The position numbers were made by a program, and so were the translations under genes. Below are positions 40,441 through 52,649 of a stretch of 64,000 bases of DNA, one piece after another. Under the pieces are notes generated by a model. The model was not told the origin of the DNA and searched no databases. It saw nothing but the letters and a program-made list of their open reading frames with translations. Origin of the DNA: Diphasiastrum complanatum (taxonomy: Eukaryota > Streptophyta > Lycopodiopsida > Lycopodiales > Lycopodiaceae); contig CM055096.1 in assembly GCA_029204225.1 (NCBI GenBank), positions 61,420,957 through 61,484,956 of the forward strand, in the 5' to 3' direction. Position 1 is the first letter of the stretch. Each line of letters opens with the position of its first letter.

Positions 40441-40975
40441 TCATTTTTGGGGAGGGGCAAAGGGAGGAGCGAAGGGAGGGGCAAAGGAAGGTTCTCTTCA
40501 GTGCCTTTGGGCGGTTCCTTGCGGTGACTTGGGCAGTTCCTTGCGGTGACTTGGCGGTTCCATGTGGTGCCTTGGGCGGTGCATTGGCGGTGCCTTGCGG
40601 TTCCTTTGGGCGGCTCACTACTAAGACCGCATCAAGATCGTTATCGTTACCTTTGCAGTTGCTTTCGGTTCGTTCAACACACATTCTCTCTCTAAAAAGC
40701 GTTGGGCCCAAGGGAGGGCCAAAGGGAGGGGACAATTATTCAGCAAACAGGCCATTAATACGATTGGGGTTATAGATATAATAAAAATGATCTTGGCATC
40801 ATAATTAGCATAGCTTTTTATTGAAAGGTTTTGAATATTGTAATTCTTTAGACTCAAGCATGTTATTGAAAACCGTGAGGGGTCGCATTTTTCAAGGAGT
40901 GTCGAAGGGAGGGAAGAGTCTTCGCATTTTTAGGATTTGTCACATTTTTTGGGAGGGCCAAAGGGAGGGGAGGGA
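40440..40975. repeat. G-rich minisatellite-like segments
   Basis: GGGAGGGGCAAAGGGAGG-type text occurs at 40449-40490, 40706-40732 and 40949-40974. Between the first two lies a GGCGGTTCCTTGCGGTGACTTGG-like block (40510-40616) in several degenerate copies. Confidence 0.7.
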
Positions 40976-41065
40976 ACGATGGTTTTGATGGGCGTCAATG
41001 CTCTGCTGGATGGAGTCCGACAGTTTGGGTGGAGGCAGGAAGAGAGGTGGGGAGATACGGAGAGA

Positions 41066-41117
41066 GGGGGGGGGGGAAGGCAGAGAGGAGAGAAAGTGTG
41101 TGTGTGTGTTTAGGGTT

Positions 41118-41212
<95 letters not shown>
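41066..41212. repeat. Poly-G run and (GA)n microsatellite
   Basis: Eleven Gs (41066-41076), a short TG run (41096-41109), a single TTTAGGG, then an uninterrupted GA tract at 41121-41212. Confidence 0.95.
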
Positions 41213-41216
<4 letters not shown>

Positions 41217-41425
41217 GAGAGAGAAGACATAGCAAATGGCTCGAGGGGTAGAGGGAGGGGGCATGTGTGTCCGTGTGTGTGAGATTTTCGATAGTAAATA
41301 GTGACATTTTTGACGGATAAATAGTGGCAAGGGTTGCACATAGTGTGCATAAAGAATGTTGTACTTGTTTAATGCCTTTTCTAAATGGATTCCCAAACCC
41401 ATTGGATCAGAGTTCGATGCACTTA

Positions 41426-41584
<159 letters not shown>

Positions 41585-42010
41585 TCAAATACTTCAAAGC
41601 TCTGTGGATTTCTACACCATCAAAGCCTGAAAAAAAAGAGCAATGGCATAGAACTTGATCACATAATAGTTATGCCAAACAGACACCTCCTTTTGTGTGA
41701 TCGTGGGAGAAACTGTGTGTGCGCGTGTGTGCCTGCTTTCAGATGCCCCCAATGCCTGCCTCAGGTGCGATGCCTTCTTCAGGCGCGAGAGAGAGAGATT
41801 GGGGAGATGCAGCGGGTGCTTAATTCATTGCAGAAGCCATAAGCATACTCTTCCAGAACCTGTAATACTGAATTACGGAGTAGAAAGCGATGGAGCCAAA
41901 ACCTACAATACGTGCAACCTCAAGCCTGATGTGATGGAGAGAGCGATGGAGAGAGGGAGGGAGCGGGGGGAGAGAGCGCGTGAGGAAGGAGGAGGGTGAA
42001 TGGAGGGCAG

Positions 42011-42073
42011 GAGCATCGATGGAGGAAGGAGGAGCATCAATGGAGGATGGAGGAGCATCGATGGAGGAAGGAA
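42011..42073. repeat. 21-base minisatellite, three units
   Basis: Units opening gagcatcgatggaggaagga start at 42011, 42032 and 42053. The period keeps frame, giving SSIDAPP repeats on the minus strand, but no gene context supports a protein. Confidence 0.85.
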
Positions 42074-42114
42074 GCAGAGCGGGCAATTTGAATTTGAATT
42101 AGATGCATGCATGG

Positions 42115-44036
42115 GGAGGAGGGCCCACGTTTTGTCATACCTACCATATGTCAGAGAGTTTTAAAGGTCATAATGAGAGTGAGGGAGAGAGAGGGGTGAG
42201 AAGGATATGAGAAGGGCACAAATTTGTTATCATGAAGGATGACAAATAGTTAGTGTCCACACACACACACACACATGCAATTTTAAACCAAGGCACACAT
42301 CTGTATACATTTTTGTTAAAATGTAAGTTTCGCTTTTTCATTTGAGAATGGGTGACATTTTTTGCGGGCAGAGCGTGACATTCTTGGCTGCAAAGCGTGA
42401 CATTTTTGGATTACCATGCATTTTGGGTTACCATGGCTCGTCCATTGCTCCCACTCTTAGGCAGATACAATAATAAAACACTTCTTTTCCTTCATAAGAA
42501 GAGCATTTATAAGTAAAGCATTCATAAGCAAAACATTCTGCTCAATATGGCCAAGATGAATCTGTTATTGGAATAATCTTATAGGGCTAACCCTTTTCTC
42601 AAAGCATGTAATCTAGGATCCAATCCTTGGAAACCTTTTGTATAAATAGCCAAGATATGGTTCTACAATAGGCCAAAATTATTTCAAGGAAGGTGGCTTG
42701 AAGACATAACAAAGGATTGTTCTGTAGTTTGGTTTGTTTGATCGTTCATCTGTGCATACAATGGTTGTAAGTACTGGTTCAAGAGTGATCTTGCTACAAT
42801 TCAGAAAAATTAAAAAAAAACAATAGCCAAGTTTCCCTAGGACCAAAAAAATAATGCTTTGATAATGTAGAGTTTCAACTCTCTCAAGAATACAACATCT
42901 ATTTTCCTTGTGGGCAAATTGTTCACATTGTGGGCAAATTTTATCCGGGTATGGATTAGTACATCTTGCCCTAACATGAAGCTAGAGGTGAGAGACATGG
43001 GGTTGGGAAACATGTCTAAGGTTTTGAGTAGGGCCTCAGAGGATGGCCTGGGGGGCAAAGAGAGCTGCGGTCTGGAGGCCATGGGCTTACGCAGCATCAC
43101 GCTATTTCAAGGTTGAGGGGAAAGAGGTGGTGAAGGGTTAGAATCAGCAATGCATTGAGATTCTGGTGAAAATTGGCGTTGGAAGTCAATTTCATTGGTC
43201 CTTTGGAACAAGTGTTTGATATATAGCAAATCAAACACTCTAATCAAACAAAGATGGGCTTTTAGAAGTCTAGGGGAGCAAAAAGCAGGTCATGTCTTGC
43301 ATACGTCATACATGGTAAATAATTGGAATTGATTGTTTTCTGAGGTTTAGCTCGTCTAAAATGTCTGCAGAAGATTTTCCAGATTGTGTGTTCTCAGAGA
43401 TGTATTTAGTAATCTTCCTTATACACAAAGCCTTTTCCCGACCTTTTACTCCTTAAAATGAACTGGAATCCAAGGTAGGAGCAACGTCAAATAATTGCTG
43501 AAACGGGATATCCTCAGTGAAAAGAGTTAAATAAAGCCAAATATTCATTTCTTATACTTTATTTCGCTGGATGTTATGATGATGGAATAATCCTCTTCCA
43601 TAAAGTGGCCGTGAAGACTGAAAACGAGGCTATATTTTGCTCTACTTGAGCACTCATCAAGCTTCCTATTATGAGAAACAAATTTTGATTTTTGATAAAT
43701 TCCATAGAAATGAGAAAAGTAAAATGTCTACCTATTCATAAATCTATCATTTTGCACATCATTGCACAATCGCCTGGATGCTTTCCACAAATCTAGCTGG
43801 TGCATATGTACAGTCAAAGGCATAAACCATACGTGTTATCAAATGATACCATCGGAGCATTCAAACTTTAGAATTGCTCATATCTTCGATTCAACAAACA
43901 GAGGATCATAGAAAGGTGGCTCAGTATTGAATCCTTCAGAAGATGATTTCATAAGTGTGGCTATCTGGCATACAATGATACTAGTAGATCCACGAGCTAA
44001 TCCTAACTCAAACATGATTGGACAGTTAGAATTAAA
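42115..44036. other. Intergenic DNA, no gene seen
   Basis: A short CA repeat at 42257-42276 is the only clear feature. Open frames near 42.9-43.1 kb on both strands have no recognisable domain. Confidence 0.4.
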
Positions 44037-45240
44037 GTAGAATCATTGTGCTACTGTACTGTGAGTCCTATCAGTTGATAAGGATCAGTTGGCCTCACCA
44101 CAAGGCAAGTTTACGGGACACGCGTCCCGCCAACGGCAACTTGGGTCACGCATGGGTTGCCTGAGTGAACAACTATATGTACAGTGTAATTTCATTTTGA
44201 GAAATACAGTTGCTATGTGAGCTTGCTGTGGAGAGTGTTTTTCGTCTGTGTTATTGTGTAGCATGATCTGTGTTCCTGTTCAAAGCAAATTCTAAGTTGC
44301 TATTAGAGCCGTACAGGGAGTGTACACAGTACAGTATCGTCGTTGAAGAGAGCTTCGGGAGAACTGTCTTCTGAGAGTTCGGGGTTTACGGCGGGTTGAA
44401 GACGGAAAGAGAAGCATTGGTGCAAGGTTTCTAGTTTATAGAGGCTTGCCAAGCTCAGCAAAGGGATTATTAGCCTGTGCATAGCATCAGACAGGGAAAA
44501 ATTTGGTGAAAATTTGACAATTTTGAAGCCAGTTGAAAATTGAAACCGGGTTTGGGGTTACGGTTTTCTACACATAACTGGTGATTTCTTCGCTGTTTGT
44601 GCACCGTTTTGGATGTTGTAAGGAATGAAGGAAGCTAATTACATTGTCAACCAGCCATGGTGAGAGGTTTATGTCAGAGATTTGTCTCCAGACAGTTAAC
44701 CTAGTAGATTTGCGGTAAAAGGTGAAAAAAACCCACTTTGTCAAGTTGAGCTAAAATCACCGTTTCTCCACGGAATTTCATGATTGAACACTCTACAAAC
44801 TTGGTATTAATAGGGCGACCCTGCTCCAGGCCTCATATCATGCTCAAATCGATCCAAAAATGAAATTGATCAAGCAAAAGTCAGTTTGGGGAGGCGTGGC
44901 CGTAGACAGGGAGGAGCGTGGAGTTCACGTGCGACAATCGGGGGCAGCAACTTAGCGTTAAAAAGTGTATCGCGGCCTCAAGAAAGGGTTTTGGCACGCA
45001 GGAGTGATGTGAAAGCTATCAAGTGTATATTCCTAGGATATGATGAACGTGTGAAGTGCTATAGATGTTTTGATGCAGTGGAAAACAAAATACATGTAAG
45101 TCGTGTTATCTTTGATGAATCCAAAGATGTATGAAGACGAGGATGCTGAGAAGATAGATACATCTAGTGGGAAAGATGGTATAGTGAGGATGTTCTTGAT
45201 GATGATCCATTCATTGACCTTCCAAGTGATCAAATACTAT
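44037..45240 (+). mobile_element. Copia LTR and leader, fused by deletion to the integrase tail
   Basis: LTR text (44037-44296) and the leader after the primer-like site match the minus-strand Copia at 21-22 kb (for example gttgaagagagcttc and gagttcggg.tttacggcg). From about 44950 the frame reads KAIKCIFLGYDERVKCYRCF and ENKIHVSRVIFDES, the C-terminal part of Copia integrase. Gag, protease and the integrase core are therefore deleted between about 44.9 and 44.95 kb. It is followed by unrelated DNA. Confidence 0.8.
44297..44310 (+). promoter_or_regulatory. Decayed primer-binding site
   Basis: TTGCTATTAGAGCC differs by two bases from TTGGTATCAGAGCC, the initiator tRNA-Met primer site of the sister copy. 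It marks the LTR/leader boundary. Confidence 0.7.
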
Positions 45241-45499
45241 ATTGATCTTTTTTAGGCTAATCAAACCCGGAAACTAGGGGCATAGGCCGCAGAAATGAAA
45301 TTTTCATACAACGTAAATTAACAAATGAACAGTATTTTAATAGCAATGCAACCAACCATTATGGGCCATTTAGGTGTCATTTTTTAACAGTTCCGCCCCA
45401 GCGTAATAGCACGTGGCGATGATTTTCCGTCAAAATTAACTTGAAAAAGGGGTCTTTTTCCCCGCAAACAATGATTTGGAGCTCCCATAAATTGTTATG

Positions 45500-45721
45500 G
45501 ATGTGGAGAGAACCATAGGATTGCCAAGCGTTCTAACAAGCCGCAAGGCAATTTTGTACCACTTTGTCGTGATTGTGGGTACAGACACCCATATCTGATG
45601 TGTCCATTGAGGAAGGAGAAACAAGGAGAGGTCTCTGCCCTGCTGCACCTAATGAGTGTGGTAGGAGAACCCAAGGCATCTACGATGCCCATATTCATCA
45701 GACCAGAGCGTAGAAGAGATT
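45500..45721 (+). pseudogene. Gypsy gag zinc-binding region
   Basis: The frame reads CYGCGENHRIAKR, then GNFVPLCRDCGYRHPYLMCP, then a Lys-rich tail. Two Cys/His clusters in tandem would bind zinc and nucleic acid. The same arrangement is at 61.74-61.85 kb. The frame stops at 45721. Confidence 0.75.
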
Positions 45722-46177
45722 AGAGATAGAACCAACCAAATCTCCACTACAGGTCCTGTTAGTGGATCATCCGGTTCTCTTTACGTAGGTGAATACCCAA
45801 ATCCCACAATTGAAGAAGGGAATTTTAGACGCACAAGCCTTAGATCAAGCCAGAGAGGTAGCCTGAAAGCAAGACAAATGTCAGCCCGAGGGTGAATACG
45901 ATCAACGACCGAACACTTCCCCCCGCTCCCTTGTAAATCCAAAATTGTTGTAGTTCATCCGTGAGACAGGATAGAATGCGGAGCATTCTAGTATGGAGAT
46001 CCATTTCCATAGTACAGAGGTGAAAAAGGACCATACAACTGTTTTGTCGAATCTATTGAGAGGCGATGTCCGAATACCATTAGGCACTCTACTCAGAAGC
46101 ATTCAACCCTCTAGGAAGGATTGAAGACATACATAGATGGACCATGCAGTGATTGAACCAATGCGCACCTTGTCAAT

Positions 46178-46858
46178 TTGATGCCAACTGTAGAAGCAGA
46201 GGGATCACAATCAGTCTACCAAGTAGGGGTAGGATGGGAAAAATATGCCAAACACGTAACTATCTTTGTCATGCATCGGGGGTTTCCACAAGAATCAACC
46301 ATAGTCGATGGAGGATCAGGAGTGAATATCATCTCCTCCAAGCTATATTGTGACTCGGGACTTACCCATATGGTAAGCGCTCCTTTTATGATCCAAGTAG
46401 TTGACCAATCTAGTGTGAAACCATTAGGCATAGCCAAGGAAGTACACACCAAAGTAGCAGGAATCCGTTTCATACTAGATTTCGTAGTCTTGGACTTGTC
46501 CGAATCTCCCCAATCCGAAGCCTTAGCTATGGTGGATTGTCTACAGTTTGATGTCGCATATGCTGAGCAATCGCCAAAGCAAAGGTCTACTGTAGATACA
46601 TTCTTCGATGAAGATGATATCTCAATCAGGAGACTAGCAGAACCAACAAAGCAACTCAACAAAGGCCATCAAGATTTCATATATCTTTTTATGATGATCC
46701 TAGAGGCTATACCCCAAGAACCACTACAAGAAATCTACAATGAGAACGAGATAGAAGTTCTTCAGGTATTCACCATGGAGGAAGGTCATGAATACAAGGA
46801 TGAGGATTTTCTCAGATACGTTGATCCTCACTATTTCAAACCTACACCAAAATCCTAA
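46178..46858 (+). pseudogene. Gypsy aspartic protease and linker
   Basis: A 226-codon frame contains STIVDGGSGVNIISSKLYCD, the active site with D-G-G, followed by VKPLGIAKEVHTKVAGIRFI and FVVLDLSES, typical of the end of the domain. The following 110 residues are acidic linker. The ILGRPWL block that the sister copy has at about 62.73 kb is missing here (text jumps from DLSESPQ to EALAMVDC). Confidence 0.8.
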
Positions 46859-47144
46859 AAAACCAAATCCACGAAAGCTGCTAGTGAACGAAGGTCTCAT
46901 AAAAGCAGCAAAACCCCTCAAGGCAATGATGTAGTAGGCCGAATGGATATGGTAATCGATGGATCCACTACTATAAGCCAACCACCAGTCCACCCTGAGA
47001 ACGCAAGCCCCTTTATAAGGCTAAAACCGCTAAGTGGAAGTCCAAGAGTAATAAACGAGGGATCAAGACCGAGTTGATGACCACCCAGGAAATGCACGAA
47101 AAAATCCAAAAGATGCCATAGAAGAACCTAAGCCTGCACATGAC

Positions 47145-47519
47145 GTGCCACAATACTTCAAGGACTGTGAGATGGATGAAGTGGTAGTGGCTATGCCCAG
47201 AGCCAAGAGAGAGCATGTAGAAGACACCTCCCAAGTGGCCAACATTTATGAAGGTTCAGTCCATACGAAAGACCGGAGACAGATCACTGATTTTTGGCTG
47301 CTGCTTCTCCAAGAGTTCGACTTCAAAATAGTTGTTCGCAAGGGGAAGCAACACTATTTGGCCGATCACCTCTCACATATCCACAATGTTCCTGAGAGTA
47401 GAGGGGTCGATGACAAACTCCCTAACACCATTCTATTCCATGTTGATGTCGTCCCTGAGTGGGGGCTGTCGACATCATTGGATATCTTATGTCAGGACGT
47501 CCCGAATGACGCAAGTTGA
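47145..47519 (+). pseudogene. Gypsy RNase H tail
   Basis: RRQITDFWLLLLQEFDFKIV, then VVRKGKQHYLADHLSHI: the conserved end of Gypsy RNase H (LLLQEFDF...G..N..AD.LSR), here with H for N and LSHI. Most of the RNase H domain and all of RT are missing upstream. Confidence 0.8.
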
Positions 47520-48265
47520 TCATTAAATCTTCCCCTTTCACATTGATAGCTGGACAACTTTATCGCACGTGTAATGATGGAATAATACGCCAATGCGTCC
47601 TACCTCATGAAGTGCCTCAGGTTGTAAGTATCGCCCATGAAGGAATAGGCAGAGGGCATTTCGCTGCTGAAGCTACCAATAGGAAAGTGCTGCAACATGG
47701 CCCACAATGTTCAAAGATATTCACTATCAGGTTAAAAGGTGTGACATGTGCAACCGAACCAAGGAAAATGATAGAATGTCGTTACGACCTATTTTGGCTG
47801 AAATGCCATTTGAGAAATGGGGCATTGACTATGTTAGCCATATTCGTCCAGCTGCGCGTGGCTCCCAAGCTTGTCATATCATCGTAGCGACCGACTACTT
47901 GACCAAATGGATAGAAGCAAGGTAGTGAGGAAGGCTGACACCAACTCCACTGTTAAATTCCTATATGAAAATATCTTAGTACATTTTGGGTGCCACTTGA
48001 ACTCGTGAGTGATCGTGGAACACATTTTCTAAATGAGACTATCACCCACTTGATGTTCTCTTATCTGGTTGTCCATAGAAAGAGCACACCTAATTACCCA
48101 TGTTGCAATGGACAAGCAGAATCGTTGAATAAAATTCTTTACAGTATTATCACGAAGATGGTTGAAGCTTCGTGCTCGGACTGGAAACACAAACTTCACG
48201 CAGCTTTATGGGCAATTAGAACCACCTTTAAGGTGAGATTGGACAGGCCATTTCAAATGGTATAA
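47516..48265 (+). pseudogene. Gypsy integrase: zinc-binding and catalytic core
   Basis: HEGIGRGHFAAEATNRKVLQ and CDMCNRTKEN form the His-His-Cys-Cys region. EKWGIDYVSHI supplies the first catalytic Asp, LELVSDRGTHFLNETI the second, and NGQAESLNKIL the Glu. Two frameshifts (around 47700 and 47925) break it. Sequence then runs into the C-terminal part. Confidence 0.85.
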
Positions 48266-48280
48266 GGACAAGAAGTCGTA

Positions 48281-48730
48281 ATGTTTGCCGAATTTGTCAT
48301 TCCGAGTCAGAGAGTCACCATCGTTGCGAACGACTTAGTACAGAGGAGACTTCAAAATCTTCTCCAACTCCATGAGACATGCTTCCTAGCATTTCATACC
48401 CTAGTTGTAGAGAAACAACAAAGGAAATATTGGCACGATTGGAATATCAAGACCAAGGATCTCGTCAAGGGAGAGTTGGCCCTATTATACAACTCCAAGA
48501 CACACAAAGGCAAGCTCAAGTTTCAAGGAGAAGGATTGCACAAGGTAGTAGAAATTCGACCTAATGGCGCAATCATTCTCGCCGACCTGCAAGGCAAATT
48601 GTTCGACACACCTGTTAACGGTAACAAGTTGCATCGCTACTGCCCAGTCGATGTTCAGCTCAGGGATGTGCCTGAAGCACCATCCTCATCGTCCTCATCT
48701 TCTCACGATGAGCCATCCACACCCCGTTAG
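48281..48730 (+). pseudogene. Gypsy integrase C-terminal domain
   Basis: This 149-codon frame has RKYWHDWNIKTKDLVKGELA and LLYNSKTHKGKLKFQGEGLH, the conserved block after the Gypsy integrase core (D.VLL...R...GKL...W.GP). LFDTPVNGNKLHRYCP follows, then a Ser-rich end and a stop at 48728-48730, probably the natural end of pol. Confidence 0.82.
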
Positions 48731-49215
48731 ATAGTCTAGGTAGGTAAGTTAGGTAGTTATCGATTAGGATGGACTGTAACATCAGATAGTTAGTTGTTAA
48801 TAGTATCCTAGATCTAGGTAAAGCTAGATTAGATCTACTTAGTTAGGCAGACTAGCCGTAAGCCAGATAGCATTAGTTCTAAATAGATTAGTTAGGTAAT
48901 TAACTAGGCCTAGTTAGCTAGAGTAAGCCTAAGATAGGTAGATAGTGTTCAAAATTAGACGATCTAGACACCAATAGCTAGGATTCATCTAAGTTATGTC
49001 GATTAGATCTAGATAATTAGTCAGATAGACCTTAGAGTAGCTAGACCATTTAGATCAGTTAAGGTAGACATAGAGTTAGTTTAGCCTTAGGATAACCAAC
49101 CGTGATTCATAGAGTAGAGTAGCTAGGATTAGCTTACCTCCTTTGGAATAGATAGTTAGGCAAATTAGATTAGGTAAATCTAATTTAGGCAAGTAGCTTA
49201 GGTTAGAAGTCTTAG
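48725..49215. repeat. TAG/TTAG-rich non-coding tail
   Basis: For nearly 490 bases the words TAG, TTAG and CTAG recur every few bases with no fixed period (for example aggtaagttaggtagttat, gttagctagagtaagccta). It directly follows the pol stop, so it is probably the 3' untranslated part of the Gypsy element. Confidence 0.65.
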
Positions 49216-50136
49216 ATCACAAAAATCCAGCAAGTTCACACGTGTGGGAATTACCATAAATGTGTGGATGATCTTTACTAAGTTTTGTGTTAGCACATAG
49301 AACAATTGTAGAGTAAAAATCACAATCTATCACTAGATGCTATGGCTAGATCACAATCTAGAATGCTAATAACCAAACTATGATTGCTTTCACATGTGTG
49401 GGGAAAGTACAAATAAATTCAAGTATGAGATAAAGCGATCTAGTCGGGGTAGAGAGAGAATGGCAATTCAAGCTTAAAATTACAAAATCCAAATTGACAA
49501 TAGCATAGCCTCATTGCTTGATTCATCATCAAAATTAGTGAGGGATCTCACTTCATATATAGGAGAGGTACTATTTGTAAGAAATTTCAACTAGTTTAGT
49601 CAAATTTGTTACATTTGTTTATATGGCAACTAAGACAGACTTAGAGTTTGACTTTTCAAAGTTATATTAGTCTAAAAGCATCTAAATAAACACTTTTGGA
49701 AAGTGTGGGAAACTATAGAACACGAGTTTTAATAGATTCAAATTTGAGTAGTAGAGACACTGAATCTAGTCACAATAATAGTAGGGATTTTCATTATGGA
49801 GGGAAACCAACATTCATGCTTATACATGGTTCTCTTGGGTTCTACTATCCATTGGTGCACTATACTTGTGATATCTTGCAATTTGTGTGTAAAATGTTCA
49901 TTAATTACTATTTTCAGATCCACACGTATGAAATATAGTAGCTTACATTTTTTTGTACAAATAGTGACATTATTTTATGTTTTTATTGATGTTTGATCAA
50001 GATCTATTAAAGTTTGCATCTCAATCATAGTGTAGTTGTTGGTTTTTTCTACATTGGCAAGATTGGTGAGTTGTTGTCTTTCTAACCCAAGATCATTTTA
50101 TAGATTTGGATCTTAATTGATTTGAATTTTTTCACA

Positions 50137-50148
50137 TGGTATCAGAGC
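50137..50148 (+). promoter_or_regulatory. Primer-binding site (initiator tRNA-Met type)
   Basis: TGGTATCAGAGC, exact for initiator tRNA-Met, between the LTR-like segment and gag. Confidence 0.85.
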
Positions 50149-50807
50149 TTGTGTTTCATGTTATGAAGAAAGCAATCACATCTATCAATGATTTGGAGAA
50201 GATATCAATGCTAGAGCATGCTAGATTGGATTCTACACCAAAATCGAGTTTCTTACATATGTAGATTGGATCTTTTGTAGATCAAAACTCTACATAGGGT
50301 TATATTCTTGATCAATTTTGATTTCACACATTACTTGTTGGATTTGGCCGAGTTTTAGAGCATTGGAAAAGCCTAAGTGGTGGCTACAAGATTGCATATT
50401 AAGATTTAGGCAATTGCATGTAGAAATTGAAATAATCAATTTTCTGTGATTTTGTCAAAACCTTAATTTTAATTGGATCTCTAGATTTTGAGGTTACTGA
50501 ACTTTATTTGAGTGTGTTTCAATCTTAGGAAGTGGCAAGGGTCATTAGATTGAGGATAGATCATAAGTTGATCAAGATTTCACTATTCTATGTGTTGATT
50601 TGCTTGGTATAATTGCTAGAAGAGAATTGAGAAGTTTCATATCTTTGTGATTTTCTTTTGAAAACATTTGTTGTTGTTCAAAGGAGTGCTTTGTGCATTG
50701 AAACAGGTTGAAAGAAAAGAACAATTCATTGTTGCATGGCTACATCAAGTGGAATCTTGTTGGAAGCCAATGATAGGCGTACCTCAAGTAACTATTCATT
50801 GTGAAAA

Positions 50808-51355
50808 GTGAGGATGGAATCACTTCTTGAGATGAATGATGTTTTGGATATTGTTGTAGGTTTTGAGGAGAGACCAGCAATACAACAAGATCAAATGAGG
50901 TATGACAAGAGGGCCAAAAGGGCTCTACACATGATAAAGATGAATGTTACCAATGAGTTTCTCAAGGAAATTGGAAAGAGTACTTCATCAAAGGATGCTT
51001 GGGATACTGAAAAAAAGAAAGATAGATCAAAGCTCAAATGCTTCTGTTGTGGCATCAAAGGACATTTTGCAAGTGAGTGTTACAAGAAAAAGAGAGATCA
51101 AGGAGGCAAGCAAGGTAATCTTACTCTTAATGAGGATGGTTTGGATGTTCAAAATGCAAATGATGATGCTTTTGTGATGTCTTCATGTATGCTTGCTAAT
51201 GATGGAGATCTAGATCCATGGTGGATTGATAGTGGAGCAAGTTCACACATGACTTTTCACAAATAGTACTTCAATTGTTTGTTGGCATATGGAGATGACA
51301 AGAGGGTGATCTACATGGCCAATGATGGTGAGTGCGCAATCAAAGGGATTGTTCA
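50808..51355 (+). pseudogene. Copia gag with internal deletion, and protease start
   Basis: The first half (KRAKRALHMIKMNVTNEFLK, then DAWDT) is Copia gag of the UBN2 type. At DAWDT the frame jumps straight to EKKKDRSKLKCFCCGIKGH; gag normally has well over 100 more residues here, so the middle is deleted in frame. The zinc knuckle is C-C-H-C complete. The protease start DPWWIDSGASSHMTFHK is followed by a TAG, then YGDDKRVIYMANDG in the same frame. Confidence 0.85.
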
Positions 51356-52191
51356 AATCCTAAGCGATCGGCCAATTCTAAACTAAGGATGTTGACTGTG
51401 ATTCCGGCATCTAATATTGCTCCTACAATGACTAATCCATCGACGGTCACATCCACTTTTGGACAGCCTTGATCTAAGGTTCCTGCACTTATATGTCCAA
51501 TAATAGACGGTTTTAATGTCCGTAATGCAGATGGTTTCATCATGTGCTTTGCTTTTCTTCTTACTAAAGGTGATAACCTAAGGAGTTGCCATAAGTTGAC
51601 TTCCACACTTAGGTTATTTAATGCTTCTTGCAAGGCTTGGTTTCTCATACTCTTCCCTAGATCTATTTCTTTTTTAATACAATGCGTTCTAGCTCTGTTC
51701 TTCATGGACCTAGGTAATGATCTGGTTTTGGCAATTTTTTTGATGAGTGGAATTCTTGAAACTCTTCTCCCTATCAGTTCATGTACCTGTTCTTCATCTG
51801 TGAGCTTATGATCAGCATACTCTTCTTGTTGTTTAGGTTGTATTTTCTCCAAGGGAATTTTCTCAGGTGCTTTAGATGGTGATGTCTCTAACTCCTTCAA
51901 GGGTCCCTTAAAAGAATTTTTTCGCGACTGTTTTTGTGTTTTTTCGGTTTTGTCTAGTATTTCCTTTCCTTGCCCGCTACGGGTCAATACCAGCACTTCT
52001 TCTTTTGCGAGTGGTTCAATGTCGATCAAATTGATGGGAGGTCTCTCTTTCTCTACTTTGATTTTTCCTTTTTCTGAAGGAGTGTATCTAGTGTCTCTAT
52101 GAAGAAACATCGCTAGTCTTGAAGGTCCCGCTCCATTGTTTTCGACAGGTCTGTGATTGATGGGGCCTGGTCTATGGTTTCCAGTGTTCAA
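51340..52191 (-). pseudogene. Gypsy gag linker and aspartic protease
   Basis: A 283-codon open frame. The first two thirds are charged linker. The last 60 residues hold CPKVDVTVDGLVIVGAILDA and GITVNILSLELADRLGF, the retropepsin active-site region with D-A-G for D-S/T-G. It is cut off shortly after. Confidence 0.75.
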
Positions 52192-52640
52192 TGCCTCCCT
52201 ATGACTCCAACATCTATCCTCTAGATGTCATGTTTTCTTACAATACATACAAACCATATTTGGACAATTTCTATTGAGGTGATTGCCTTGACAATGTCGG
52301 CATACTAGCGGTGGGAGCATCTCTGTATTACGCCTTTGTCCAATCATATTATGTTGTCGCTTAAGAAAATTCACGTCCGAAGCTAGGGTAGATATATTGT
52401 CGTTCATCACATACATGTATCCTTTCAACATGGCTTTTACATCATCAATCCCTGAATTAGATCCAGTGCTCTCATATCCCCCCTCCACAGATACATTTTT
52501 AGCGGTTGTTGCTTGGATATTTTAGATGCTTGCACAATAGCTACCTGTGCATTTTTCGCTACTATCACTTTTGCTACTGCTTCATCTATCGACTGGGGAT
52601 TGCTCAGCCTTACTATCAGTCTCTCTATCGGACTCATATA
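51356..52640 (-). mobile_element. Gypsy gag/protease fragment
   Basis: Minus strand: a gag segment (52637-52437), a zinc-knuckle segment (52488-52228) with CRHCQGNHLNRNCP and a half motif CMYCKK, a Lys/Glu-rich linker and a protease (51470-51340). It abuts the + strand Copia at about 51355, so one was broken when the other arrived or by later rearrangement. Confidence 0.75.
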
Positions 52641-52649
52641 GTCCTTGGA

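Larger units (their letters stand above)
45480..49215 (+). mobile_element. Gypsy LTR retrotransposon remnant lacking RT
   Basis: In order: a gag zinc-binding region (45500-45640), protease (46178-46550), RNase H tail (47230-47400), integrase (47516-48265), integrase C-terminus (48281-48730) and a TAG-rich non-coding tail (48725-49215). Reverse transcriptase is missing between about 46.86 and 47.15 kb. It belongs to the same family as the element at 59-64 kb (same double zinc motif and DGG protease). Confidence 0.85.
49400..51355 (+). mobile_element. Copia retrotransposon, 5' part (LTR, primer site, gag, protease start)
   Basis: An LTR-like segment with a TATA box (tcatatatagga at 49553) ends before a primer site at 50137-50148. 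Gag starts near 50808, and the sequence breaks off at about 51355 in the protease, where a minus-strand Gypsy begins. The outer LTR end was not fixed. Confidence 0.75.

Noticed and set aside
41111-41117. TTTAGGG, the plant telomere unit
   Set aside because: A single copy between two simple repeats; no interstitial telomere array.
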